Source of the DNA: Thalassospiraceae bacterium
GTDB lineage: Bacteria; Pseudomonadota; Alphaproteobacteria; Rhodospirillales; Magnetovibrionaceae
Direction: 5' to 3'
Assembly: GCA_030638205.1 (NCBI GenBank)
Contig: DAOWFB010000036.1
Location: 1 to 19,042 of the forward strand
DNA length: 19,042 bases
Each line of letters begins with the position of its first letter. Position 1 is the stretch's first letter. The position numbers and the translations under genes were made by a program. Below the pieces are notes generated by a model that worked only from the letters and a program-made list of their open reading frames with translations, did no database searches and was not told the DNA's origin. Shown piece by piece: positions 1 to 6,748 of this stretch.

Positions 1-172
1 ATTAACTTCAATATTGTTGCCTATTTACAACACATTTACTTTCCAATGTGGCAAACCCCCATGACAGCTAGTTTTTTATCTGTTGCTATGATATTTGAAC
101 TAGTGACTATCGACTGATGCGATTCTATAAAGAAGACCCATCCTGAGCATTATTTCAGGTTCAAGGGCTACT

Positions 173-180
173 GGGAGAGA
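173..180 (+). promoter_or_regulatory. Shine-Dalgarno site that fixes the TTG start of mlaA
   Basis: The purine run GGGAGAGA lies about 7 bases upstream of the TTG at 188. No better-placed ATG exists before the lipoprotein signal, so this site supports the non-ATG start. The rest of positions 1-172 is AT-rich and I see no convincing promoter or gene in it. Confidence 0.6.
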
Positions 181-187
181 CAGAAAA

Positions 188-1102
188 TTGCTTATCAAAG
201 ACGCTGAAGCAAAAAACACTGAAACCATAGGACGCACCGCTAATCGGCCTGTGCCCAGATCTGTACCAAGAAGACCTGTGCGGGCATTGGTGCGCGTAGG
301 TGCAGTGCTAGCACTTTCTGCCATTTTGTGGGGCTGTGCGGCAGGATCTGCCAGCATGGATCCGGAAACCAGAGCAGAGCAGATAGAGACCAATGACCCC
401 CTGGAACCCTTAAACAGAGTTATTTTTCAGGTAAACAGAGGTCTTGATACATGGTTTCTTAGGCCTGCTGCCACCTTTTATAAAGCCATGTTGCCCCCGC
501 CGGTACAAACGGCATTTAGCAATTTTCTAGATAACCTAAGCTCGCCAGTGGTTTTGCTTAACGATATTTTGCAGGGTGACAGCGATCGTGCCGCAGACAC
601 CTTTGCCCGCTTTGCCATAAACACAACCATCGGCATTGGTGGTCTATTCGATATGGCAACCGATATGGGCTATCCCGACCATTCCGAAGATTTCGGCCAG
701 ACACTGGGTGTGTGGGGCATGGACGAAGGGCCGTTTATTATGTTGCCAATATTTGGCCCATCAAACCCCCGCGATACGGTGGGGCTGGTCGCCGATTATT
801 TCACCGACCCCATTACCAATTGGGCCATCAATACCGACAGGCGTTGGGTTAACCCAACCCGTAGCGGGTCCGAAAGTGTAGATTTCAGGGCGCGCAACAT
901 GGAAGAAATTGACGATACCGAGCGCACATCAATTGATTACTATGCCACCGTCAGAAGCCTGTATCGCCAACATCGCAGAGACCAAATAAGAAATGGCGAG
1001 CCCAATTCCATGCCGACTATTTCCGGTATGCCAGCTATGGATATGCCAGACATGGAAGACCCAGACGGGATGAGCACCAGCGCCAGCGCAACCCGTAATT
1101 AA
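188..1102 (+). CDS. mlaA: MlaA (VacJ) family outer-membrane lipoprotein
   Basis: This is the outer-membrane lipoprotein of the Mla system. In characterised systems MlaA removes mislocalised phospholipids from the outer leaflet of the outer membrane and passes them, via MlaC, to the MlaFEDB ABC complex at the inner membrane. The 304-residue product starts at a TTG with a good ribosome site. It has a long Arg-rich N-terminus, a hydrophobic stretch near residues 38-48, and a lipobox ending LWGC at about residue 50, the expected lipidation cysteine. The family hallmark NDPLEPLNR follows at about residues 69-77, and later come the typical segments DNLSSPVVLLNDILQ and GVWGMDEGPFIMLP. The C-terminus is Met- and Asp-rich and looks disordered. 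No mlaC, mlaD, mlaE or mlaF lies within the window downstream; the next gene is an unrelated ABC operon after a terminator. The family call is secure, while the start is inferred from the ribosome site. Confidence 0.92.
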   Translation: MLIKDAEAKNTETIGRTANRPVPRSVPRRPVRALVRVGAVLALSAILWGCAAGSASMDPETRAEQIETNDPLEPLNRVIFQVNRGLDTWFLRPAATFYKAMLPPPVQTAFSNFLDNLSSPVVLLNDILQGDSDRAADTFARFAINTTIGIGGLFDMATDMGYPDHSEDFGQTLGVWGMDEGPFIMLPIFGPSNPRDTVGLVADYFTDPITNWAINTDRRWVNPTRSGSESVDFRARNMEEIDDTERTSIDYYATVRSLYRQHRRDQIRNGEPNSMPTISGMPAMDMPDMEDPDGMSTSASATRN

Positions 1103-1120
1103 CATCCATCAATCCAAACA

Positions 1121-1216
1121 ACAAAAAGTCCGCCTCAAATAAACCGATGCATTCGGTTCCTTAGGCCAGCATTGCCCTGTATTCCAGGCCAATGGCGGTC
1201 TTGAGGCGTTTTTGTT
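1121..1216 (+). terminator. Branched, probably bidirectional terminator after mlaA
   Basis: An outer stem pairs CGCCTCAA (1131-1138) with TTGAGGCG (1201-1208). It continues through the A-rich and T-rich flanks, ACAAAAA (1121-1127) against TTTTTGT (1209-1215), with a GTC bulge. Inside are a hairpin AACCGA/TCGGTT (1142-1158, loop TGCAT) and an imperfect stem pairing GCC..ATTG (from 1166) with CAATGGC (to 1196). The T-run on the plus strand and the matching A-run on the other side fit termination in either direction. It separates mlaA from the ABC operon. A leader-type regulatory RNA is possible but unproven. Confidence 0.55.
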
Positions 1217-1285
1217 TTAGGCGTAGGGTCAACTTCGTGGAGGCAGGGCACCTGGGCCCTGGGGGCTAAATTGACATTGCTATAT

Positions 1286-1290
1286 AGGAA
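1286..1290 (+). promoter_or_regulatory. Ribosome binding site of the ABC substrate-binding protein
   Basis: AGGAA lies 6 bases before the ATG at 1297 and fixes that start, which also gives a perfect signal peptide. A TTGACA at 1271-1276 has no acceptable -10 partner before the start codon. Confidence 0.6.
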
Positions 1291-1296
1291 TATGGC

Positions 1297-2151
1297 ATGA
1301 AAAAAATTCTCAGTTTTCTTTTTGTATTTTTGGCGCTGACGTCCGTCGCCCATGCCGAGACGTTTGTCTTCACCGCGATCCCTGACGAGGATGAATCCAG
1401 ATTGCGTAGTCGCTTTGACAAGGTGGCGACATATCTTTCCCAGGAACTGGGGGTTGAGGTAAAATATATCCCGGTAAAATCTTACGGTGCGGCGGTCACC
1501 GCATTTCTCAACAATCAGGTTCAGCTTGCGTGGTTCGGTGGCCTTTCTGGAGTGCGTGCGCGGTTGCGGGTGCCGGGCTCTGAGGCCATCGCCCAGGGTT
1601 TCGAGGATCAAGCGTTCGTCACTTATTTTATTGCCAACTCCAGCACCGGCCTGAAAGAAGGCAAGGATTTTCCGGGCAAAATCCAAGACAAGACCTTCAC
1701 ATTTGGCTCGAAGGGTTCCACCTCGGGACGGTTAATGCCCGAATTTTATATCCGCGAGCATTTCAAGAAATCTCCGGAAGACGTATTTAAAAGGGTTGGA
1801 TTCAGCGGTGACCATTCGAAGACCATTCAGTTGGTTCAGTCTGGTGCCTATCAGGTTGGCGCATTGAATTTCAAGGTTTGGGAAAACGAAATCAAAGCGG
1901 GCAAGGTCGATCCGTCCAAAGTATCGATCATCTGGAAGACGCCGCCTTACCCGGATTATCAATGGTCGATTCGTGGCGACGTGAACACAATCTTCGGTGC
2001 GGGCTTCAAGGACAAGGTCACGAGGTCCCTTCTCGAAATGAAGGATCCCGATCTTTTAGCCTCGTTCCCGCGTCGGAGTTTTATTCCAGCCAGAAATTCG
2101 GACTATCAGCCCATTGTCGATGTTGGCAAGAAGGTCGGCTTGTTGGACTAG
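1297..2151 (+). CDS. PhnD-like periplasmic binding protein, putative selenate ABC transporter
   Basis: The product is the periplasmic solute receptor of an ABC importer of the phosphate/phosphonate-binding (PhnD-like) superfamily. It is 284 residues long, with a classic signal peptide of Lys-Lys, a hydrophobic core and an AHA cleavage site at about residue 20. The mature protein begins with segments such as FVFTAIPDEDESRL, VKYIPVKSYGAAVTAF and QLAWFGGLSGVRAR, which I recognise as the subfamily annotated as putative selenate ABC transporter binding protein. In many bacteria that subfamily co-occurs with selenium genes selD and mnmH. Neither gene is in this window, so selenate is a family-based prediction; phosphonate, phosphite or another oxyanion cannot be excluded. 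The gene heads a plus-strand operon, followed after 33 bp by its ATPase. Its codon choice (frequent ATC, GGC) looks somewhat richer in GC than most of the window. Confidence 0.82.
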   Translation: MKKILSFLFVFLALTSVAHAETFVFTAIPDEDESRLRSRFDKVATYLSQELGVEVKYIPVKSYGAAVTAFLNNQVQLAWFGGLSGVRARLRVPGSEAIAQGFEDQAFVTYFIANSSTGLKEGKDFPGKIQDKTFTFGSKGSTSGRLMPEFYIREHFKKSPEDVFKRVGFSGDHSKTIQLVQSGAYQVGALNFKVWENEIKAGKVDPSKVSIIWKTPPYPDYQWSIRGDVNTIFGAGFKDKVTRSLLEMKDPDLLASFPRRSFIPARNSDYQPIVDVGKKVGLLD

Positions 2152-2184
2152 GAGATCGGTTCGACATGCTATAAATAAGAACTT

Positions 2185-2841
2185 ATGGCTTTGTTCGATA
2201 TTCAGGATGCTAGCGTACAATATAACGGTCACGCCGTGCTCAACGGCGTATCGCTTTCCATACGTCAGGGTGAACACGTGGCTTTGGTGGGCCAAAGCGG
2301 TGCCGGCAAGACAACGCTGCTCAATCTCCTCTACGAACAGCACAAGAAAGAGATCGCCTTGCTTCCTCAGGACTTGGGCTTGGTTCAGACCCTGTCTGTG
2401 TTTCACAATATTTATATCGCCAGACTGAACCGCCATCCGGCTTGGTACAACGTGTTGAACTTGGCCCATCCGATGCAAAGGGAAGTGGCCCCGATACGCG
2501 AAATCGCACGCCGCTTGCGGCTGGAGGATAAGCTATTCACGCCGGTCGGTGAGCTTTCCGGCGGTCAACGCCAACGCACCGCGGTAGGTCGTGCCATCCA
2601 TCAGGGCAGCAGCATCTTACTTGGCGACGAACCAGTTTCGGCGGTTGATGAGAAACAGGCCCGAGTTATTCTGGACTGCATCTACGAAGGGTACGAGACC
2701 GTGGTTATGGCGCTGCATGACGTGACGCTGGCGCTGGCGTATTCGGACCGCATCATCGGTATCAAGGATGGACGCATCGTCTTGGACCAACCCTCGTCTG
2801 GCATGGAGCCGTCCGACCTTGACGACCTTTACCACCATTAA
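2185..2841 (+). CDS. Compact ABC transporter ATPase (PhnC-like, putative selenate uptake)
   Basis: This is the ATP-hydrolysing subunit that should drive the neighbouring binding-protein-dependent importer at the inner face of the membrane. The 218 residues contain every catalytic motif: Walker A GQSGAGKTT (36-44), Q-loop Gln62, signature LSGGQ (124-128), Walker B ILLGDE (144-149), D-loop SAVDE (152-156) and switch His178. Only 20 residues separate Walker A Lys42 from Q-loop Gln62, where typical importer ATPases have about 40. The ABC beta subdomain is therefore cut down. The frame is clean, so this is not a sequencing-type deletion, and the compactness may be a subfamily trait. The gene lies 33 bp after the binding protein and overlaps or abuts the permease. 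It has no C-terminal regulatory domain. Confidence 0.85.
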   Translation: MALFDIQDASVQYNGHAVLNGVSLSIRQGEHVALVGQSGAGKTTLLNLLYEQHKKEIALLPQDLGLVQTLSVFHNIYIARLNRHPAWYNVLNLAHPMQREVAPIREIARRLRLEDKLFTPVGELSGGQRQRTAVGRAIHQGSSILLGDEPVSAVDEKQARVILDCIYEGYETVVMALHDVTLALAYSDRIIGIKDGRIVLDQPSSGMEPSDLDDLYHH

Positions 2842-4342
2842 TGGTCAGACCATCAAGCGATCCGCCTCACCGCTGGTGAGGATAAGCTTGTCGTTTATTG
2901 GTATCGCCGTGTTCTGCGTTTTGGTCGGCGACCTTGAAATCAGCACACTGGATCCGTGGCAGGAAATGGGGCGGATGGCGCTTGGTGCGGTATCGCCCGA
3001 CTTCTTCACCACCGAAAACCTGGGCCGGGCATTCCTCAACACGTTGGCGTTCGCCATAATAGGGGTAGCCTTGGGAAGCGCCCTCGGTTTCGCCCTGTCG
3101 ATGGTCTTTCACAATCCCGGGGTGCGTTTTTTCTGCGCTTTCATTCGCGCCATTCACGAGCTTTTCTGGGGACTTATTTTTCTTCAGGCGTTCGGACTGA
3201 CGCCGCTTACCGGAGTGCTGGCGTTGGCCATCCCCTATGCGGGTATCTTCGCCAAGGTTTATTCTGAAATCCTTGATGAATCCGATCAGGCGCACCTGAA
3301 GGCAGCACCCGAGGGGACCGGGTTTATTTCCTTCTTCTTGTTCGTTCGCATCCCCGACGTATGGGCGCACATTAAAACCTACACCCTATACCGGCTGGAA
3401 TGTGGATTACGTTCCAGCACGGTGCTCGGCTTTATCGGCCTGCCGACAATCGGCTTCCATCTGGAGTCGGCGTTCAAGCAGGGGAATTATGAGGAGGTTG
3501 CGGCGCTGTTGTATTTATTCTTCGCACTGATCGCCTCCATGCGCTGGTGGATGCGCCCAAAGCTGGTGCCCTTTTATGTGGCGACGGCCCTGTTTGTCTT
3601 GCCGGTGGGGGCGGACATTTCGATGGTAAATGTGGTGCGCTTCCTTACCGAGGATATTGTCCCCGGACCCTTGCGCTGGGTCGAGTCTTACAATGTGGAC
3701 ACTTTTTATATATTTGGCCAATGGCTGCGGGTTGTTGTTGTCGAACAAGCTCTACCCGGCATCGTTAACACCGTTGTGCTGACGATGATCGCCCTAGTGG
3801 GGGCGGGGGGGTTGACGCTCATTTTCTTCCCCCTGGTTTCGGCCAAGTTCTTCGGCAGATGGCCGCGCAAAGCGGGCCACATGTTCTTGGTCATCATGCG
3901 CTCAACACCTGAATACATTATGGCCTACGTCTTCCTGCAGCTGTGGGGGCCTTCTATGTTGCCGGCCATAGTTGCCCTTTCCTTGCACAACGGGGCTATT
4001 ATCGGACACCTGATCGGCCATCATGCGGACCAGCTTCCCGCGCGCGCCGACGCACCGAAGGGGCTGAACCTCTATGCCTATGATGTTCTGCCCCGAATAT
4101 ACCGGCAATTTCTGGCGTTCCTTTTTTATCGCTGGGAGGTGATCATGCGGGAAACCGCCATCCTCGGAATTCTCGGCATTCATACGTTGGGGTTTTACGT
4201 GGACAGCGCATTTGTCGACATTCGCTTCGATAGGGCGCTGGTATTGATCGTTATCACCGCCCTGCTCAATATCTCCGTCGACAAGATATCGCGCACCGTG
4301 CGCACGCGCCTACGCTTGAGCCGATCACCAGACATCGTCTGA
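2768..4342 (+). CDS. Fused two-domain ABC permease (PhnE-like, putative selenate uptake)
   Basis: This inner-membrane protein should form the translocation path of the upstream ABC importer. It carries two PhnE-like permease halves in one 524-residue chain. The first (about residues 85-260) has an EAA-type cytoplasmic loop around ESDQAHLKAAPEGTG (171-185) and ends with STVLGFIGLPTIGF. The second (about 325-510) has a loop around HHADQLPARADAPKG (418-431) and ends with TAILGILGIHTLGF. About ten or more hydrophobic spans are visible. A fused pair replaces the usual homodimer and is typical of this selenate-type subfamily. The start is uncertain. The ATG at 2768 overlaps the ATPase by 74 bp and has AAGG immediately adjacent; a TTG at 2819 with GGAG about 10 bases upstream, or a GTG at 2876, would remove most of the hydrophilic N-terminus. 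The gene ends 18 bp inside the convergent kinase gene. Confidence 0.85.
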   Translation: MDASSWTNPRLAWSRPTLTTFTTINGQTIKRSASPLVRISLSFIGIAVFCVLVGDLEISTLDPWQEMGRMALGAVSPDFFTTENLGRAFLNTLAFAIIGVALGSALGFALSMVFHNPGVRFFCAFIRAIHELFWGLIFLQAFGLTPLTGVLALAIPYAGIFAKVYSEILDESDQAHLKAAPEGTGFISFFLFVRIPDVWAHIKTYTLYRLECGLRSSTVLGFIGLPTIGFHLESAFKQGNYEEVAALLYLFFALIASMRWWMRPKLVPFYVATALFVLPVGADISMVNVVRFLTEDIVPGPLRWVESYNVDTFYIFGQWLRVVVVEQALPGIVNTVVLTMIALVGAGGLTLIFFPLVSAKFFGRWPRKAGHMFLVIMRSTPEYIMAYVFLQLWGPSMLPAIVALSLHNGAIIGHLIGHHADQLPARADAPKGLNLYAYDVLPRIYRQFLAFLFYRWEVIMRETAILGILGIHTLGFYVDSAFVDIRFDRALVLIVITALLNISVDKISRTVRTRLRLSRSPDIV

Positions 4343-6199
4343 TTGTGTCGCCCGAAACGTCGGACAATCGGATATCAGGCGTATCCGTTTACTGGGGAAA
4401 GTAACAATTATATGCGTGCCATGGCCTTTCTTGCTTTTGATTTCCAGGGTGCCCTCATGCTGTTCTACCAGTCTCTTGGCTAGGGGCAACCCCAAGCCAG
4501 TGCCCTCATGTTTACGATCGAGGCCACTGTCCACTTGGCCGAATACGCTGAGAGCCTTCGCGACCTCGCCTTCATCCATACCAATGCCCGTATCGGCAAC
4601 GGAAATGGAAAGCGAGCCATCCTCATTTACCCATGAACTCACAGATACCTCTCCCCCCTCTGGCGTAAATTTGACCGCGTTGCTCAGCAAGTTGAGAAAA
4701 ATTTGCTTGGCGCGCCGCTCATCCATGTAAATCTGCAAAGTTTCGGCACCAATTGAGGATGAGACGCTCACCTTTCCCTTATCAGCCCGAGGAGCGATCA
4801 GGCGAATTGCGGAATCAACAACGCTTGATATATCAATAACTTCTTCATGCAGTTCCACGGCCCCTGCCTCAATGGCGGAAACATCGAGAATATCGTTGAT
4901 GAGCTCAAGCAGGTGTTTACCGGAGTGATTAATGTCATCCATATATTCCTGATATTTGTCATTGCCGATAGGGCCGAACATTTCATTTATAATTGTATCT
5001 GAAAAACCGATGATGGCATTTAGCGGTGTGCGTAGTTCGTGACTCATGTTGGCCATCAGGTCTGATTTGGCACGGCTTGCCGTTAAAGCCTCCATTTCAG
5101 CCTCCTTGCGCTTGGTGATGTCGGTGCGAATAGAAATATATTGAAACGGCTTTCCCTTGGCGTTAATGGTGGGAACGATGGTGCTCATGACCCAATAGCT
5201 TAGACCATCTTTTCTCTTATTCCTTATCTCTCCATGCCACACACTTCCTTTGGAGATCGTTTTCCACATATTTGCGAAAAACTCGGGTGGGTGTTCATCT
5301 GACTTAATGATACGGTGGTTCTCCCCGATCAATTCATCACGAGAATATCCGCTGATATTACAGAATTTTTCGTTAGCATATGTGATATCCCCCTGAACAT
5401 TTGTAATGCTGACGATGGCGTGCTCATCAAGAGCGAACTTTTGAAAATCCAGTTCCTCAAGATTGTCAGCAAGCACCTTTTCAGATTTTTTGAATTCATC
5501 GCGTTGTAATCGGAAAGAAAAAAACGTAACACCGCCAAAAACCAGCACCAAGGCTAGGGCCAGAAAACGACCTGTCCAGAGACCATTTTCCACCTCGACG
5601 CTGATATCTTTTGAAATTTCCAGCACACCACGCAGGTCACCTAGCTTCCAGTCGGTCTTGGGGCTTAAATAATGGCTGTTGTGACAATCGACGCAAACTT
5701 GATTGACCATGGTGTCCGCAACGGCAACCCGGACCGTGTAGGCATTGTTGTCATTTTCGCTGAGGATGAATGGGTCCCCCGCGTCTTTTCTTAAATGCGC
5801 CCATGCGTCCTTGCCAAAGGTATCCAAGGTGCGATGCCCACGGTTGGCAAAGGGATACGGACTATAAAACTTGAGCCTGATGGAGCTATCTTGCATCAGG
5901 TCGCTCATATCTAGGATAAAACTGGCTGGCAGGGGTATGCCCTCTGGCATGTGCTTGTGATTAAAATGGGGGATTATTTTCGTATCGCTTGCGATAATTT
6001 TACTAACCACGTTTTCCGTATAATATGAACGCATCAGGATAAATTGCTTGGCCATTAATTGAGCCGAGATGACGGCCTCATCTTCTGCGCTTTCCTTGAT
6101 GAAATGAGGAATTAAGTACAAGCAAGCAAGGGCAAAAACTATAATTGTGGTGACTTGTATTGGTATCAATCGCCAGACAGTAGCTTTTTTGTTGTTCAT
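4325..6199 (-). CDS. Membrane histidine kinase with Tll0287-like heme-c sensor and PAS domain
   Basis: This sensor kinase probably reads a periplasmic redox or ligand signal and transfers phosphate to an unknown response regulator. The 624 residues contain a first membrane span (about 10-31) and a periplasmic DUF3365/Tll0287-like domain with a c-type heme-binding CVDCH (169-173). Then come a second span (about 208-228), a PAS domain (about 252-365), and HisKA with phospho-acceptor His387 in SHELRTPLNAIIGF. The HATPase shows N-box NLLSNAVKF (503-511), DTGIGM (536-541) and GTGLGL (566-571). There is no receiver domain. A purine-rich AGAGAAAAGG just before the ATG supports the start. The final 15 or so residues after FPSKRIRL run past the normal kinase end and overlap the permease gene. 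No partner regulator is adjacent, and a link to the oxyanion transporter is only positional. Confidence 0.88.
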   Translation of the reverse strand: MNNKKATVWRLIPIQVTTIIVFALACLYLIPHFIKESAEDEAVISAQLMAKQFILMRSYYTENVVSKIIASDTKIIPHFNHKHMPEGIPLPASFILDMSDLMQDSSIRLKFYSPYPFANRGHRTLDTFGKDAWAHLRKDAGDPFILSENDNNAYTVRVAVADTMVNQVCVDCHNSHYLSPKTDWKLGDLRGVLEISKDISVEVENGLWTGRFLALALVLVFGGVTFFSFRLQRDEFKKSEKVLADNLEELDFQKFALDEHAIVSITNVQGDITYANEKFCNISGYSRDELIGENHRIIKSDEHPPEFFANMWKTISKGSVWHGEIRNKRKDGLSYWVMSTIVPTINAKGKPFQYISIRTDITKRKEAEMEALTASRAKSDLMANMSHELRTPLNAIIGFSDTIINEMFGPIGNDKYQEYMDDINHSGKHLLELINDILDVSAIEAGAVELHEEVIDISSVVDSAIRLIAPRADKGKVSVSSSIGAETLQIYMDERRAKQIFLNLLSNAVKFTPEGGEVSVSSWVNEDGSLSISVADTGIGMDEGEVAKALSVFGQVDSGLDRKHEGTGLGLPLAKRLVEQHEGTLEIKSKKGHGTHIIVTFPSKRIRLISDCPTFRATQSDDVW

Positions 6200-6409
6200 G
6201 CGCCTTTTCTCTTTTGTTGGTGCACCTAAATTCTTCCAGAATATCTACCGCCAGCAATTAGATTCATTTTACGCCGGTCATTTTTGAGTTTTTCCAAGGA
6301 TTTAAACTTAAGTCTGGTTTTAACTCAAAACGAAAGTTACTAAACTTAGAATAACCATACAAATTACATGGTGGGCCAATGCGGGAATATCCATAGTAAT
6401 TTTTACAAA

Positions 6410-6434
6410 ATAAGCGCGGCTAATGTTCGCTTAT
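6410..6434. repeat. Inverted repeat upstream of the heme-c kinase gene
   Basis: ATAAGCG (6410-6416) and CGCTTAT (6428-6434) are perfect 7-bp arms separated by 11 bp. They lie about 210 bp upstream of the kinase start and have no T-run. They could be an operator or a weak hairpin. The rest of 6200-6449 is AT-rich and shows no gene. Confidence 0.35.
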
Positions 6435-6449
6435 GGCTATAAACGGTGA

Positions 6450-6497
6450 TTGCCAAGCCCTAATTTTGCCAGACCCTAATTTTGCCAGGCCCTATAT
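6450..6497. repeat. Three tandem copies of a 16-bp unit
   Basis: The units are TTGCCAAGCCCTAATT (6450-6465), TTGCCAGACCCTAATT (6466-6481) and TTGCCAGGCCCTATAT (6482-6497). The first two differ at two positions and the third decays at its end. The last unit covers the stop codon of the small minus-strand reading frame at 6492-6656, so the array may have arisen by local slippage from that gene end. Confidence 0.75.
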
Positions 6498-6656
6498 GTC
6501 AAACCGCCCCTGCTCGACATTTTTGTCTAATTTCGCCGCTTCAATTACCCGGCCATTCATAACGCCACAAACGCCTTGTGGCAGAATCTGAGCAGCAACA
6601 ATCGCACCGCCCAGATTAAACGGCCCATCTGAAAAACTTAATGAGTTCGGGCGCAT
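6492..6656 (-). CDS. Small unidentified reading frame, 54 residues, possibly a gene remnant
   Basis: The minus strand encodes a 54-residue protein beginning MRPNSLSFSDGPFNL and ending VEQGRFDI. It has no repeats or membrane span and a plausible soluble composition. Upstream of the ATG are GGAG (about 11 bases away) and GAGG (very close), so translation is possible. The same frame stays open about 85 bases further upstream without another ATG, so this could instead be the 3' remnant of a longer gene. It begins about 92 bp beyond the stop of ettA on the same strand. I do not recognise the family. The single cysteine-containing segment QGVCGVMNGRV looks the most structured. Confidence 0.35.
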   Translation of the reverse strand: MRPNSLSFSDGPFNLGGAIVAAQILPQGVCGVMNGRVIEAAKLDKNVEQGRFDI

Positions 6657-6748
6657 TGCCTCATAGCTCCGCCCGTTACTATGATCCGCACATCTTTCAT
6701 CAACATCGTGTTTTTTTCTGCTGGTGGAACATATTTATCTGGCAGTAG

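Noticed and set aside
1271..1296. TTGACA resembling a -35 box before the binding-protein gene
   Set aside because: The only -10-like sequence at acceptable spacing overlaps the start codon region, and transcription from there would remove the ribosome site. Probably chance.
1135..1686. Long minus-strand open frame of 183 codons opposite the binding-protein gene
   Set aside because: It is antisense to a protein with clear signal peptide and family motifs, has no recognisable domain, and its composition is that of a shadow frame.
2867..3370. Minus-strand frame of 167 codons opposite the permease gene
   Set aside because: It is hydrophilic shadow sequence antisense to well-defined membrane spans and EAA loops, with no motif or ribosome site.
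6450..6497. Tandem 16-bp units considered as a CRISPR or iteron array
   Set aside because: The copies are directly adjacent without spacers, there are only three, and no cas or replication gene is near.
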